Assembly: GCA_009602725.1 (NCBI GenBank)
Contig: WELB01000207.1
Location: 1-64,000 of the forward strand
DNA length: 64,000 nucleotides
Direction of reading: 5' to 3'
Source of the DNA: Spirogloea muscicola
Lineage: Eukaryota > Streptophyta > Zygnematophyceae > Spirogloeales > Spirogloeaceae
Part shown: positions 38,629 through 55,173 of the stretch, piece by piece
Position numbering within the stretch: the first letter of the stretch is position 1
Layout: each line of letters begins with the position of its first letter
The notes under the pieces: generated by a model
The model's database searches: none
What the model was told of the DNA's origin: nothing
The model's input: the letters and a program-made list of their open reading frames with translations, nothing else
Translations under genes and position numbers: made by a program

Positions 38629-38985
38629 TTCCTATTTGTATAGAGTCTCTTTAATAGCTGGTATTTCTTCAAAAGTATGAAATGCTGGAGGGCTCTGTAC
38701 CATCCATTCTAAGATAAGTGCCTATTCTTCGGTAGCACACATGAATTTTGTTACCATTGGTATGTTAGCAGCTTGTTGAGCATTGGACAAACTTACTCCA
38801 TTCATTTCAAATAAGATTTGTCCTAGAATCCCTGCAGCTCACCCTTTTGCCAGTCAACCTACAGCCGATTGCCCAGCTACCTCATCAGACCAATCATTCC
38901 CAGCAAGATCATTGCACAGATCTTGGATGTCGGCCCCACATGTGGTCTGTCAATGCAGGCTCAAGTGCTGCTACGAATGCTCCTG
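38629..38985. other. Spacer, no gene supported
   Basis: AT-richer sequence and probably the 3' flank of the reverse-strand gene that follows. A forward ORF at 38869-39078 is rejected as an antisense shadow. Confidence 0.4.
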
Positions 38986-41146
38986 CTAGATCTGGAGGCT
39001 GTACAAGCACGTACTCTGGTCAGTGCTGCCAAAGCAGAGATAGATGAGAGCATGCACCCAATGACACATAGCCTTTGAAGGAGAGGAGCAGTACAGCGAA
39101 TGTCCGCGACTGGTTGACTGGAATGGAGAATGCAAGAGATACTCACCCGTGGCCAGCCACTGCTTCTGTGAATGACAAGACCCTGCTTGCCACTTCGGAG
39201 TGCTTGAGCTTGAAGACTAGAACAGGAGGTGCACTGGGGAAAGAATCTCTGCACAACATTGTCTGCAATCGATGGAAAGACAGTCTACTTTCAGTCAGCC
39301 ATAAGAGCAGCAATAAGAAGAACTGTGCTCCTCACTGAGCTGGCCGCTCACATCTATTGCAAGCTGACGCCTTATTTGTGCCAGCTGACGCCTCATCTGT
39401 GCTGCCCTGGCACCTACCTGTGCCTCTTGCAAGTGTCTGGCGGCTTGCATTAACAGCTTTGTGGGAGGAGTGTCTTAGCATTGGCTTCAGGGCATCAGAC
39501 CGCCACCAAGGTGACTGCACGACTGGCAGCTGAGTAGCATTTGCTGCTTTGTGGAAGCCTCTGCCGTAAACGACCACGTTTGGTGGCATGTGATCTGCAT
39601 GACTGCCAGTCACTCTCAACAGCAGCATTCAGATTGTCACGGGCTTCTTTAGCAATGCAAGAATGGTGGGAACGAGTCAATCAGAGGAGCAGGTCATTTT
39701 ATGTGCTTCAAGCAGAATGCACCCTGACAATGATTTTTCACAGTGGGCTAAGATGGTGTAAGAAATGCACAAAGCTGGAAATAAACACGACACAAGAGAT
39801 TACAAGAGGATAGAAAAATGTGACATGCAACACTCACCAGGGGCCAGTAGATTTTCCACAGTGATGGCAACCAAATTGTCTATACAAGTCAACGACAGTG
39901 CTGCGCTCCGCCTGGTTGGCTAATTCCTTTCCCCTTGGAGCTGTCAACAAGATGTCAAATAGAAACCGTCAGTTAGAACTGGCAAGGACAAGCAACTTGC
40001 CCACTGTCTCTCGAAGGAAATCTAAGCGGCAGCAAACAGCAGCAATTAAATTAAGCACCGGAGTCCACAATTGCTAGTATCCCAGTATCCTGCAGATGCT
40101 AACTCGCTGAAAGTATAGTAGAGAAATCAGACCTGCTAGTGATGCACGTGCTTTGGCGCCAGGGTGCCACAAGCTGCTCGGCATCACCTGCCGGAACGAA
40201 CCTCCAAGAGCCTAGGAACATACAGGGAACTCATAATTAAGTGTAAACTAGTGTAGTTGAGATATTTAAATTACTCTACTACAATATATATTCTAAACAC
40301 GAAGTGCGCCGGACTGAAGAATCTGAGCTAGCACATTGCTGTCAGCACAAACAGCAAGCCGGCACGGCCTCTGACCTTAAATGCGACCATCCCAACAATG
40401 CCATGGAGGAGAAGGTCCTCCTTGGAAAGTCCTCTGACTTGCTGCCTTGTCTGCCACTGTCTAACAGTTGCAGCTGCCTACATAGAACAAGATATGGTGA
40501 GAGGGGAGGGAGAGGCTGAAAGAGAGGAAGCAATATCCTGCTATTGCTTGCAACAACGGCAAGATGGTCACTCTATTTGCGATTCGCTTCTAACGGTCTG
40601 TACTCAAGGACGCAGGCACCACAGCTACCATGCTTTCCTCAACCACTTGCACAGCAGTGCTGCTGCTGTAGCTCTGTGGCGAGTCAGCACACCTGTGCAG
40701 CAGCAGCAGAGGAAGCTCCGACAGCAAGGCCCCCGAGAGCCGGGCCGAGCAGCGGTCGGACGCAGGACACATTCAGGAACAGTCCCAGGTGCTGGCAGAA
40801 TGAGAGGCAGGGTTAGTGACATTGACCTCCCAAGCAAGAAATGGTGGCAGCATGCACATGCAGAAGGCGTGCAGCTGAAGCCTTGCGAGCGACCTCTTGC
40901 GCCGCTCAAGCACAAGTATCTGGTGCAGGTGCAGATTGCTGCAGCAGTAACTGCAGTGCTGCATAGCCTCTGCAAGTGCGAGGAACCAATGGAGGCTACC
41001 TGCGCAGACGAGAGCCCTGCCGCGAAGGCCAGGTGCGCCGCGCCGAGCTGAAGGAGCACCGGCCCCGCGGGCGCGACGAGGTCAGCGATGTACTCGAGGG
41101 CAGGCCGCGGGATCAGGGTCTCGCTCCGCTGGACGTCTCGTCCCAT
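38986..41146 (-). CDS. Conserved algal/plant protein, CxxC-DHMPPN type
   Basis: Seven exons join in phase. Exon 1 (41146-41000, MGRDVQRSET to AAGLSSAQ), exon 2 (40791-40693, HLGLFLNVS... PLLGPALGGLAVGASS, membrane-like), exon 3 (40477-40376, LSKEDLLLHGIVGMVAFK), exon 4 (40211-40133, ALGGSFRQVMPSSLWHPGAK), exon 5 (39940-39838, LYRQFGCHHCGKSTGPW), exon 6 (39602-39524, CHADHMPPNVVVYGRGF) and exon 7 (39248-39147, RFFPQCTSCSSLQAQAL). The cysteine pairs with the DHMPPN segment look like a zinc site of HNH-like layout; this is inference. I believe the family is conserved in green plants but uncharacterised. The frame is open upstream to 41329, so a targeting peptide is possible. The last exon is uncertain; a stop at 38986 is one option. 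Confidence 0.65.
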
Positions 41147-41673
41147 CCTCCGGGGACTGACTCGTTGGCACCGCAGAATCCACTTCGCCTGGCGGCGGCA
41201 GCGACCGGCCGCCTCGCCGGCGGGGCAAGCCGCCGCACCGGCGAGCCGGAGGTCCCGCCGCAGGACGCGACGCGCCTCGCGGCGACAGTGGCGGCTGGCG
41301 GCGGCGCGGGCAAGTCCGGTCCCCGCCACTTTTTGTACTGGCTTTAGCCTGCACAGTGTATTGGCTTCAAAACTTGAAAAGAAACTTCAAAACTTGGCCT
41401 CCCGTTTGAATAAATGTGTCTTCCTTTCATCCATGAAATGAAATGCGCACCGCGCGCCTTCCTCTCTGCTCTGCGAATGAGGCGTGTTGATCTGGTGGCC
41501 GAAGCTGAGGTGAATTCAGTATAGCCAGCCCGGAAATAGACGACAAGGTCCGAAAGGGCCGAAATTAGCCTAGCGGCTTTCTTCCAACTGGCTTTTGCGA
41601 CAGCAGTCCTCCACTGGTCAGCTCCGCCCCGCCCAGAGCTCTCGCATGCGGCGTTGCGGCTGCGGCGGCGGCG
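41147..41673. promoter_or_regulatory. Divergent intergenic region with repeat block
   Basis: The 527 bases separate two head-to-head genes (the CxxC-DHMPPN protein and HEN1) and must hold both promoters. It contains an altered copy of the dispersed block (TTGGCCTCCCGTTTGAATAA, then ATGCGCACCGCGCGCCTTCC, 41394-41462). No core promoter element is clear by eye. Confidence 0.4.
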
Positions 41674-47312
<5,639 letters not shown>

Positions 47313-48040
47313 CGCGTGTAAGGAGAGCTCTGATTGCACTGTGCCGGAGTTTCTAAAGGTCAAGATTGTTCAACAAGTCAGTGCATGTGAGGCATGCAAT
47401 TTGGGACGATGCATGCAGCATATGCCAACCTCTTCCATATGCAACTTGGGCTGAGCTATAAGCTCATCATTCTGTATTGACATCATACTGCAATTGAGCA
47501 GGAACCAGCTGGTGGTGTCAGATACAATGTTGTGTGGCAGTGGCCACAGGGTCTCACATAGAATGAGAGGGTCTCTCTTGCTCAAGTTGCATACTACGCA
47601 CACAACAGGAGGCAAGTGAAGTGCTCGCCAAGTCGCTTGAGGTCCATTGAAGTGAGCAACACTGACATGCAGTAGGCAGATCTGATTTGTAATCTATCCT
47701 GCGCTTGTTGACCTCGCTTCACAGTAGCTAGAAGCATCACTGTGCTTGCGTGTGCACCTTACCTCAGCTGCTTGTCATGTAACTGTACCTCTGCATGCAA
47801 TTTGCATGACAGATGCAGTAACTAAGCAGGCCAGCCAGAGTGGATTGTGAGCTCTACTTGCTTGCCATCACGCAGAGGAGGAGGTGTTCCAGATGCAAAT
47901 CTGACTCCATCTCAACAGCATCTCGGTGGTCCATAGTTCTGCTAAAGCCAGACTGAGTCTGACATCCTTTGCGGTGAGTTGGAGGCACGTTGCCTGCACT
48001 CTTGCCATTAATCAAAAATTGGCATTTATCTGTTACTGGA
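47313..48040. other. Convergent intergenic region
   Basis: The stretch lies between the 3' ends of HEN1 (+) and NXD1 (-) and probably holds both 3' UTRs. A short forward ORF (47230-47454) overlaps the HEN1 end and may be its alternative last exon. Nothing else was seen. Confidence 0.45.
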
Positions 48041-50316
48041 CTATGATACAGGGACTGGCTCTGCCTCACGCTGCTTCTTGGCAACTGCCAAATGCTCTCT
48101 CCTTCTAGTAGATATTGCCTTGGTAACAAGGGGGGCCGCAACTTCCATGTACAGGTGATCGAACGCGATTGCAAAGATCGGCTTGCCCTGCAGGATGGTC
48201 TGAAGGTCCGCCCTCGTGCGCCTAGCCAGCATAGGGCTTCGTAAGTGGAAACCTTGGGTGTGGGGGGCTGCCTCATCAGGGAGCGCCACAACAGCCGGCT
48301 TCACAACCCTGACTCTGTGGCACATCAGAATAATGTCTTGTAACCAGCATCTCCAAGCAAGGCAGGAGTCAAGGCATCAGACTGTCCAGTTATGTGAATA
48401 TGCAGCACATGAGCCTTCATATTCACACCCGCTCAGGGTGCAGTAACAGCACCCAAACGCCAAGTGCCGCCTGTACTCACCCGCAGTGCAGGCTGCAAGA
48501 GTACTTGAGCAGTTCAGGGCATGACTGTGTTCTTCCACTGCAGCACAAGGACGAGCAGCATGCTGTGAGCATATCGAAGGTGGACATTAGCTGCTGGGCG
48601 TAGCATTTACCTGTGTGGTTACAGCGGAGTTACATGTTGATGTTTGATAGATGACAAGGTGAATGCGACAGGCATGAGGAGCAGCAAATTGACCTGAAGC
48701 TGGGCAGTGACATCCGTATCCGCAGGCCAGACCATGAGCTTCGCTCGTCTGCAAGAACATCGCCATTGGTGAGGTCGCCACTTTACAAGACACCACCTGG
48801 TTAGTGGTTACCTTGATAGTTGTGCAATGTTGACAACATGGGAGTAAAACTTCCAACTAGGGCAGAAAGAAACTGAGTTTCAACATACAAGGAGGGCAAG
48901 GCGGTAAAGCCCTGCTGAATGTAATATGACAGCACTCAAACAAGCGAAGCGACTAGATTCAAAAGGTGATCTTGTACCTGCTATCGGGAGTGTGATTCTG
49001 CAGAGCGGGTGCCTAGATTCGGTACCCTCTGTGTCCTCAACAACGAGGGACTCTCGAATCTTCGAGCTGATCTCCTTACGGTTTCTTGATGACCTCAGCA
49101 GCGGCATCTGCAGCCATCTTGGTGCTTTGGGCATCCTCTCTGTAGTCTGGTGAGTCGCAGGATGGGTCAAGTCATGAGTGAGGCTGGAGCCAAGCAAAAT
49201 ATCCCAGTGGCTGAATGATCAGCAACACAAACTTGTGCACGCCAACGATCTGTCCTCTAGCAGCTAGCTGGATCAGCAATACAGACTTGTGCACGCCACG
49301 AGCTCTGGAGGGGTGAGGAAAGCTGTGCCTGCCTTTGTGAAGGAGGCCAGGCTGCTGGGGAGGCCCACATGCTGTGACAGCACGTACGCGCTCTCAGTAG
49401 CAACACGAAGCCAACCAGATAGGTACATAAGAGGCACTAGTCATGCCAGCACTTAGGTGGCAAAAGAGCCACTTCAGGCTGTCTTGGACATCCTGCGTGA
49501 TGCACTGAGCACATTGGGCTGGCAACTGGCAAGCAAGCTAAACAAGATCAGAAGGCAGCGGGTGAGCACCCACCGTGATTCCATGGTCGCGTGCCGGCCG
49601 GCTGTTGACTAGCACACGGGCGGCCCACCTGCAGAATCATACAGACAGTGGTCACGAGGAGTCGAAGCCGAAAGCTCATTCTCGTTTACCAGCAGATTCA
49701 CAGCAAGGACAGAAGGTGCGCCCATGGATTTCGCTAAGCTTATCAATTGCAATCCGTGGCATGCTACAAGGCCACAAATCAGAGGTGAAAACGACTACTG
49801 TTCCTACCTGCTGGGGTTTGCATGGAAGAGGGCGTACTCACGCGCAGGATGTGGGCGGATTCCAAACAATGCCTGCCAGCACCACGAGCTGCAGGCGGCA
49901 TGGGCGAGCACGCAGACTGGCCGCGTCAAGATCTTTCGGGTTGCCAGCTTGCAATGATGGACACTTCTCGTCGTCCGCTCTCAAGGCGCACTGCAGGGGT
50001 CCATCCGCGCCCACAGGCGGAGGGAGGCGCAGCGGCAAGGTGGGACGGAGTGGCTGGCACCTCGTCGAAGCGGTCCGCGGGGCTGGAGTCGTACTGCGCG
50101 AGGTAGAGGCCGCCCAGCGTGTAACTGTTGTGGGCGCCAAGGGAAACGATCAGTGTGTCGTGCCCGCAGCAGGGGTGCAGATTAATCCCACCGAGCGGGG
50201 GCGGCGCCAGGAGCCGGGCGGGGGTGCCTCACCCAAAGGCCTCGACGAGGCGGAGGTCCGGTGGGACGAATCGGCGGGCGACGTCGGCTCGGACGAGGTG
50301 CAGCTGGTAGATGGCC
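48041..50316 (-). CDS. NXD1: NEOXANTHIN-DEFICIENT 1-like protein
   Basis: This is an acetoacetate-decarboxylase-like protein which in plants is needed for neoxanthin accumulation; its reaction is not settled. Exons joined in phase: 50316-50233 (IYQLHLVRADVARRFVP, LVEAFG), 50124-50061 (YTLGGLYLAQYDSSPADRF), 49888-49842 (LVVLAGIVWNPPTSCA), 49628-49574 (WAARVLVNS), 49371-49333 (HVGLPSSLASFTK), 49107-48978, 48748-48694 (GLRIRMSLPSFS), 48537-48481 (GRTQSCPELLKYSCSLHC) and 48314-48041 (VRVVKPAVVALPDE ... GKPIFAIAFDHLYMEVAAP). AGIVWNPPTSCAWAARVLVN is near-identical to land-plant NXD1. The intron after 49333 appears to use a GC donor. The first exon with the start codon was not found; it should lie upstream, in GC-rich sequence with an N at 50395. 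An exon between 49333 and 49107 cannot be excluded. Confidence 0.9.
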
Positions 50317-50640
50317 CTGCCGGCGCGCGCGGGCCCGCGGCGGCGCCGTGGCGGTCGGCGTCAGAGGGCGTGGGCGCGCTTGCGACGGCGGCAANCGGCC
50401 AGTCATGGTCGTCGCAGCCGGCGGCCGCGGCGCGCCCGGCGGGGCAGCCGGCGGACTGGGCCAGGTTCTGGGGTTTATCCCCTATCCAACTCCGCGCCCA
50501 GCTGGCGTTGCCCACCTGGCATAGCCGGCCCGCGGCGGCAGCGGAAAGACGCGCCTCGGGATTCCAGTCTGCAGCCGGGCAATGTCGGCAGCGAAGTCGA
50601 CCGAGGGCCTAAATCGCGAACCCCTTACCCCTCTGAACTC
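50317..50640. other. GC-rich 5' region of NXD1
   Basis: High-GC sequence with one N (50395), presumably promoter and first exon of NXD1. No start codon in the right frame adjoins the first recognised exon; the preceding CAG at 50317-50319 looks like a splice acceptor. Confidence 0.4.
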
Positions 50641-50729
50641 CGGACCTAGTGGTCACTGTATGGCCATTCGTAGTAGCCACTTGCTTTTGTCAAGGGACTT
50701 GACAATCTCATGTCGGAAGTTGGCCTCTC

Positions 50730-51420
50730 CCTATTTCCCATCGTTTTAGGCTGGCCCAATTTACAGCCATCGCTCCTCTACTGGTAGGTTGTGCTCTCTT
50801 TCTTTCAGAGCCACTTTCTCTTATACTTTCTCTCATTCGGCTCCTTTTGACCTTGTCCATTCCTTTTGGGCTGGCTTCTCCCAGCCACCAGTCAATTCGG
50901 CCGCGCTTATCTTCTTAGGTTTCTAGTCTGTCGGATCTGAGGCTCCTCACTCGTAATTACTGAGTGATCCATCCTCCCCCTGTTTTACCATAGCATCCTC
51001 AGGCCCTTTGTAGCTGCTCACCGCTCTTAGGCCCCTCTGAACCTTTGTGAATTCTTTTTGGGCTGGCTTTTCGCAGCCCTTGCCCCCATTGGGAGTGCCA
51101 CTTCTTATACAGAGCCATCGCCCCCCCGTTGATGTGGTTAACTTCCCATGATAGTGGGCTGGCCTTTCAAGCCACCGCCTCCACAGTCCCATGGGCTGGC
51201 CTCTCACAGCCATTGCTCTACATTGGAAGAGCTGTTACTCTCTTTCCTTCTGAAACTCTCCGCTTGCGCTTCTGCTGCGCTTTCTTCTGCGCTTGCGGAA
51301 AGTGCGCTTGCGCTTCTGGCCCCTTCATAGTTTGGCCCCTTCGACCCTTGTCAATTCTTTTCGGGCTGGCTTCTCACAGCCCTTGCCCCCAATGGGAGAG
51401 CCACTTCTTCCTCGTTCTCG
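50730..51420 (+). repeat. Cluster of hairpin repeat units
   Basis: GGGCTGGC...CAGCC units occur near 50750, 50867, 51058, 51151, 51194 and 51362. The unit near 50867 matches 37931 across more than 60 bases. The part 50930-51105 is the reverse complement of 20410-20545 (shared TAGTCTGTCGGATCTGAGGC). Orientation is therefore opposite to part of the 20 kb cluster. Confidence 0.8.
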
Positions 51421-53100
51421 AGGCTTGAGGCGGAGGGGCCTCTGACATCTGCCATCTGGCCTGCATCACCTGAACATTTGCGGGCTGGCTCGCAATGGAC
51501 AGCAGAGAGAATCAGCACTGCAATGGCAGCAAATTTGACAGCCACAGAAGCAATCTCACAGGTAGTTGGCGTTGTCACACGCTATACGTTAAGTAAGCAT
51601 CCAACTGTTATGCTCCGTTGCTGTAGCTGTTGAAGGTTATGAATATTGAGATCCCTTCCTGTCGCCTCAGTTGACATGAAGTCTCTGTGCTTCTTTAATT
51701 CATCCGACGTCATCCACGACCACCATGACGAGTATCGCAGCTGGAAATCTGCCTGTACGTTTGACGCTCAAGGTGTCCCAGATTTCAAGCTATTTCATGA
51801 ACAACGCGAAGGCAAGCTACCTGCAGCGAGAGAAGGCGCGCGGGGCGCATGAATTGAAAAGCGATACAGGGCATCGATGTCATGAATAGTCGAAGGCAAG
51901 GCTAGGCTGAACCGCGTAGTTGTCACACAAGACACGAACTTCCTTGGCGTGTTTGCTGAGCTGGGTTGGTCCAGGTTCATCTTGGGCCGTGTACATGAGG
52001 GGTTGCGGACAAGGCTAGCAGCACACGCTCTGATGTGCATAGAGGAGCATCAAGTCAACCTCCTCAAAGACGGTTGAATGGCACGGTAATTGGTCAACGG
52101 TTGTAAAGGAGTTGCAAGGATAAGCGGAACAGAGTAACAAGAAATAATTTTCTGAGTCTCGACTGGATCTTAGTGACCACAATGGAGTGCCCTAAACAGA
52201 GTAACCGGCACAGTGCGACAAAGGTCAACTGGCCAGTGATTACTTGCAAGTCGGCTCGGCCCATGTCCCGCGCTTGAAGCCTGCTGGTACAAGGCGGCAG
52301 CGGCAGCGGCAGCGCAAGCGGCAGCCTCCCTAGGTCTAGATTCCAGCCAAAGCGAGAGACTGAACTGAGAGGACTGCTCGGCCCTGGTCCTTCACCTTTA
52401 TGTAACCCCACTCTTTGCACTAGCATTTGACTGAACATTGTATAGGCTCGAGTCGGCCGTCCTTGCATATCCCTGCGCACTGCACGCCTTCTTTCTTCCT
52501 CTATGCTCGATCAGGCAAACAGCCACATAAAAGGTTTGGGCGAGCCATCTGGCCTGCTTGGCTCCTCCTCGATCTCAGTGGCCAGTATGTACCGCATGCG
52601 ACCGTCGATTCGTCAAGGGGAACTACACCACTTGAAGCGTGCTTGTGGGCTCTTGGTCTCCTTCGTGGTCTCCTCTGAGCAGAGCCGGTGTCAGGATAGG
52701 TTCGCGCTTCAAATGCAACCACGGGACGGGATCGAACGGGACCAAAGTACGAGTCCACCTTACATATCTACGCGTGCGACTCACCATCATTGTCAGATTG
52801 ACACAACTGCCACGGATGAGCCAAAGCACGACATTGCTGTGCCTTGTACTCAGCCAAAGGCGCCCTATCCACTTTACTGTCCGATGAGACCTGCATCTAC
52901 ATCTGGGCTCGTAGCTCGAAGCTTTGAGATGCAATACACCCAAGTGGCTCAATCCTTCACGTTAAGCATTTGACGGAATGACGAAATTTGGAGCAAGCTT
53001 CGGCCTGCTTGAGAGAGTGCCGACAGCGATGCCGGGGCCACGGCGACAGTCTCTGGCAAGATGGGAGCGTGGGTACCTTCTGCCAAGAAGCAAGCTTAAC
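51421..53100. other. Gene-free stretch
   Basis: Short unrelated ORFs only. One inverted copy of the AGAGAAGGCGCGC...GCGCATGAA block lies at 51828-51856, and a degenerate forward form near 52470 (GCGCACTGCACGCCTTC). A reverse reading near 52040 (EEVDLMLLYA) faintly recalls an ABC transporter H-loop region but is too short to call. Confidence 0.45.
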
Positions 53101-53104
53101 TTGA

Positions 53105-53765
53105 GGGGGCGAGGGCTGTAAAATGCCAGCCCGACAAGAACGGACAAGGTCCAAAGAGGCCGAAAAGCGCTAAAGAAAGGGCTCGCCCATTGAGGATAGG
53201 GGCTGGAAAAGCCAGCCCTAAAGAGAATGAACAAAGTACGAGAAGGGGGCCAGGGGAAGCGCTAAGGAAAACAAGCACAAAACGAAACAAAGCAGCTACG
53301 AAGCACTCAGTAACCCCTGCTAAGCAGTCTCAGGTCGGAGAAGCTGGGCTCCTGGAAGCGGGTCCCCTGGCCAGAGCTAGAGGCAGCAGCGAGGGCGCTA
53401 AAGCACACACCTAAGCAAGTACCACGAAAGGATGGTCAAGGTACCGGCTACAAGGCTAAGGCGCTGCCTTCACTTTGAGTGTGGTGGGGAGAGAACATTC
53501 GCCCAAGCCACGGCGGCTCTTCTGATACAATCCCGGTCCGGCTTAGGGGAGGAAGCAACAGCTCTTTCAGACTTACGGCAAATGGCTGTGAGAGGCAAAC
53601 CCTAAAGCCCAAAGGATTTCTGTACGAGTTCTGAAAGGTCCGGGAGGAGAGAAACTAGTCTGCAAAGCGTCAGCGAGAGGCGCTCAATAACCTCGAGTCA
53701 GCAAGTGCAGATCAGAGAGAAGGCGCGCGGTGCGCATGAAATTATAAGGGAGGCCAATTTCAGCC
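53105..53765 (-). repeat. Inverted copy of the composite element
   Basis: On the reverse strand the block TTGGCCTCCC...ATGCGCACCGCGCGCCTTCT (53718-53760) is followed by hairpin units (53580, 53198, 53107). The part 53170-53330 is the reverse complement of about 20147-20310 (CTTAGCGCTTCC, then TACTTTGTTCATTC and AGCCCCTATCCTCAATGGGC). This pair is among the best-matched copies in the window. Confidence 0.75.
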
Positions 53766-54130
53766 TTACTAAATGTCCTTTTAACAGGGTAATGAGCTGG
53801 CTAAGGGGGACACTAGTATCCCCGAGTGAGCACATGCATATCTGACAAGCTATACTGAGGAGCCAAACCACCACCACGGAAGCCACTAGCCTGGGCTAAT
53901 GCACGACCAGCACGCTGGTGTATCGCGAGTGCCTGGGAGCGCTGTAAACTCAATGACAGCCGCACTCTAGATCAGAACAACTTAAGGGCGGAAAAGCGTC
54001 ACCCAGGCCCAAGTCAGAAGGAGAAGGGGGACCGGCAACAAAAGATCCACGAAACGGCCGTACGGCGTTGGGGCAGGGAGCAACGGTGACTCCCCTCACC
54101 TGGCCCCCGTGAGATATCGGCGACCCAAAA
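53766..54130. other. Spacer, no gene
   Basis: Nothing was recognised; GC rises towards 54.1 kb. Confidence 0.4.
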
Positions 54131-54171
54131 GCGGGCGTCCCCAGAGACGCACATCTCGACCGTTTGGCAGC

Positions 54172-54203
54172 GTGAGTTAGCGACTCGCAACCCGCTAACT
54201 CAC
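54172..54203. other. Perfect 11-bp inverted repeat
   Basis: GTGAGTTAGCG (54172-54182) and CGCTAACTCAC (54193-54203) are exact reverse complements around a 10-base loop. There is no U-tract after it. It lies at the edge of a GC-rich island. It could be a structural RNA stem, a protein-binding palindrome or a small foldback; its role is unknown. Confidence 0.85.
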
Positions 54204-54901
54204 CGCCAAGCTGAGCGCGCCCCTAGAGAGAGCGCGGAGAGCCCAGCCTCGCTCGTGAGGGGGCCCGCCCGGCGCCGTCCGATGGTCTCATCGACGGCTG
54301 TGCGCGGAGCAGGCGCCAACGTGGCACCCCGCCGGCCGGTAGTGAGCAGTTCAGTTCCGGGCGGCGTGGGGAGGGGAACGCCCGGCCGGCACGTGCCGGG
54401 GGATGCTTGAGGGGGGTGGACAGATCTGTGCAAAGCGCGGATTCTTCTGGCCCGGCGGTCGCCGCGGCGCGGAGGGCAGGATCCGTGGAGTCGGCAGATG
54501 ATCGCGGTGTCGGTTGTAGATCTTTTCCCGTCCGCGCGATCCCCGGCCGGCGGCGGCGGCGGCGTCCCCCCCGGATCTGCCCGACGACTGGCGCCGCCCG
54601 CCCGACGATCCGCGCCCCGCATCGTCGGGCGCCCTGCCCCCCCCCGGGCCGCGGGCCTGACCGGGTTGGCGGCCGGATAACCTCTGGCCCCGCGCCGGCC
54701 ACCCTCCCTCCTCCGCTAGGAGGTAGCTGACAGTGTATGCCTCTCGCCTCGGGGCTGCTCCTCTCTCCCCGCCGGGGCCGGGAGCCCGGTTAGCAGGCGG
54801 GTTAGCCAGCCCAGGGTTATGCCTCCCCCGGCGGCGCATGCGCCCCCGCTGGCCCCGGTGAGCCTCAAACGCAAAGCGCGCGCGCCCTCCCGCCCGCCAT
54901 G

Positions 54902-54934
<33 letters not shown>

Positions 54935-54960
54935 AGCTGAGGGAGAGATGGAGTGGGTGT
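54204..54960. other. GC-rich island with GGC tract
   Basis: The stretch is very GC-rich, with overlapping open frames on both strands full of Arg, Pro and Gly, as expected from composition. A GGC trinucleotide tract lies at about 54906-54935. It may be a CpG-island-like promoter for something to the right. No protein family is recognised. Confidence 0.4.
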
Positions 54961-55173
54961 TGAGTGATGGGGGGCCTGAGTGGCCAATTACGACCGCAAG
55001 CACTTTGATTGATATACATTCACTTGCTGCTAAGCTGCTCAGTAGCCACGAGGGAAAATGTACATTCTGAAGGGGCCGGAAGGCGCTGAAGGCGCACTGC
55101 GCCATCACTCGTCAAGGTGGGGGCACACCCATCGAAGCGGGCGTAGGGCATTTCGGCTTCTCCTGATATCCTG

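Noticed and set aside
38869-39078. Forward ORF with PSKIIAQILDVGPTCGLSMQ
   Set aside because: It lies opposite the end of the reverse-strand CxxC-DHMPPN gene, has no forward partner exons and matches no family I know.
40625-41329. A single 234-residue reverse ORF
   Set aside because: Only its first part is coding in the gene model; the rest reads through an intron and out of frame across the next exon.
51646-51852. Short ORF with DVIHDHHDEYRSW
   Set aside because: It is isolated, has no splice partners or known family, and its end runs into a dispersed repeat block.
54204-54960. Long Arg/Pro/Gly-rich ORFs on both strands; also the thought of ribosomal spacer DNA
   Set aside because: The frames are open because of GC content and no rRNA core sequence was seen.
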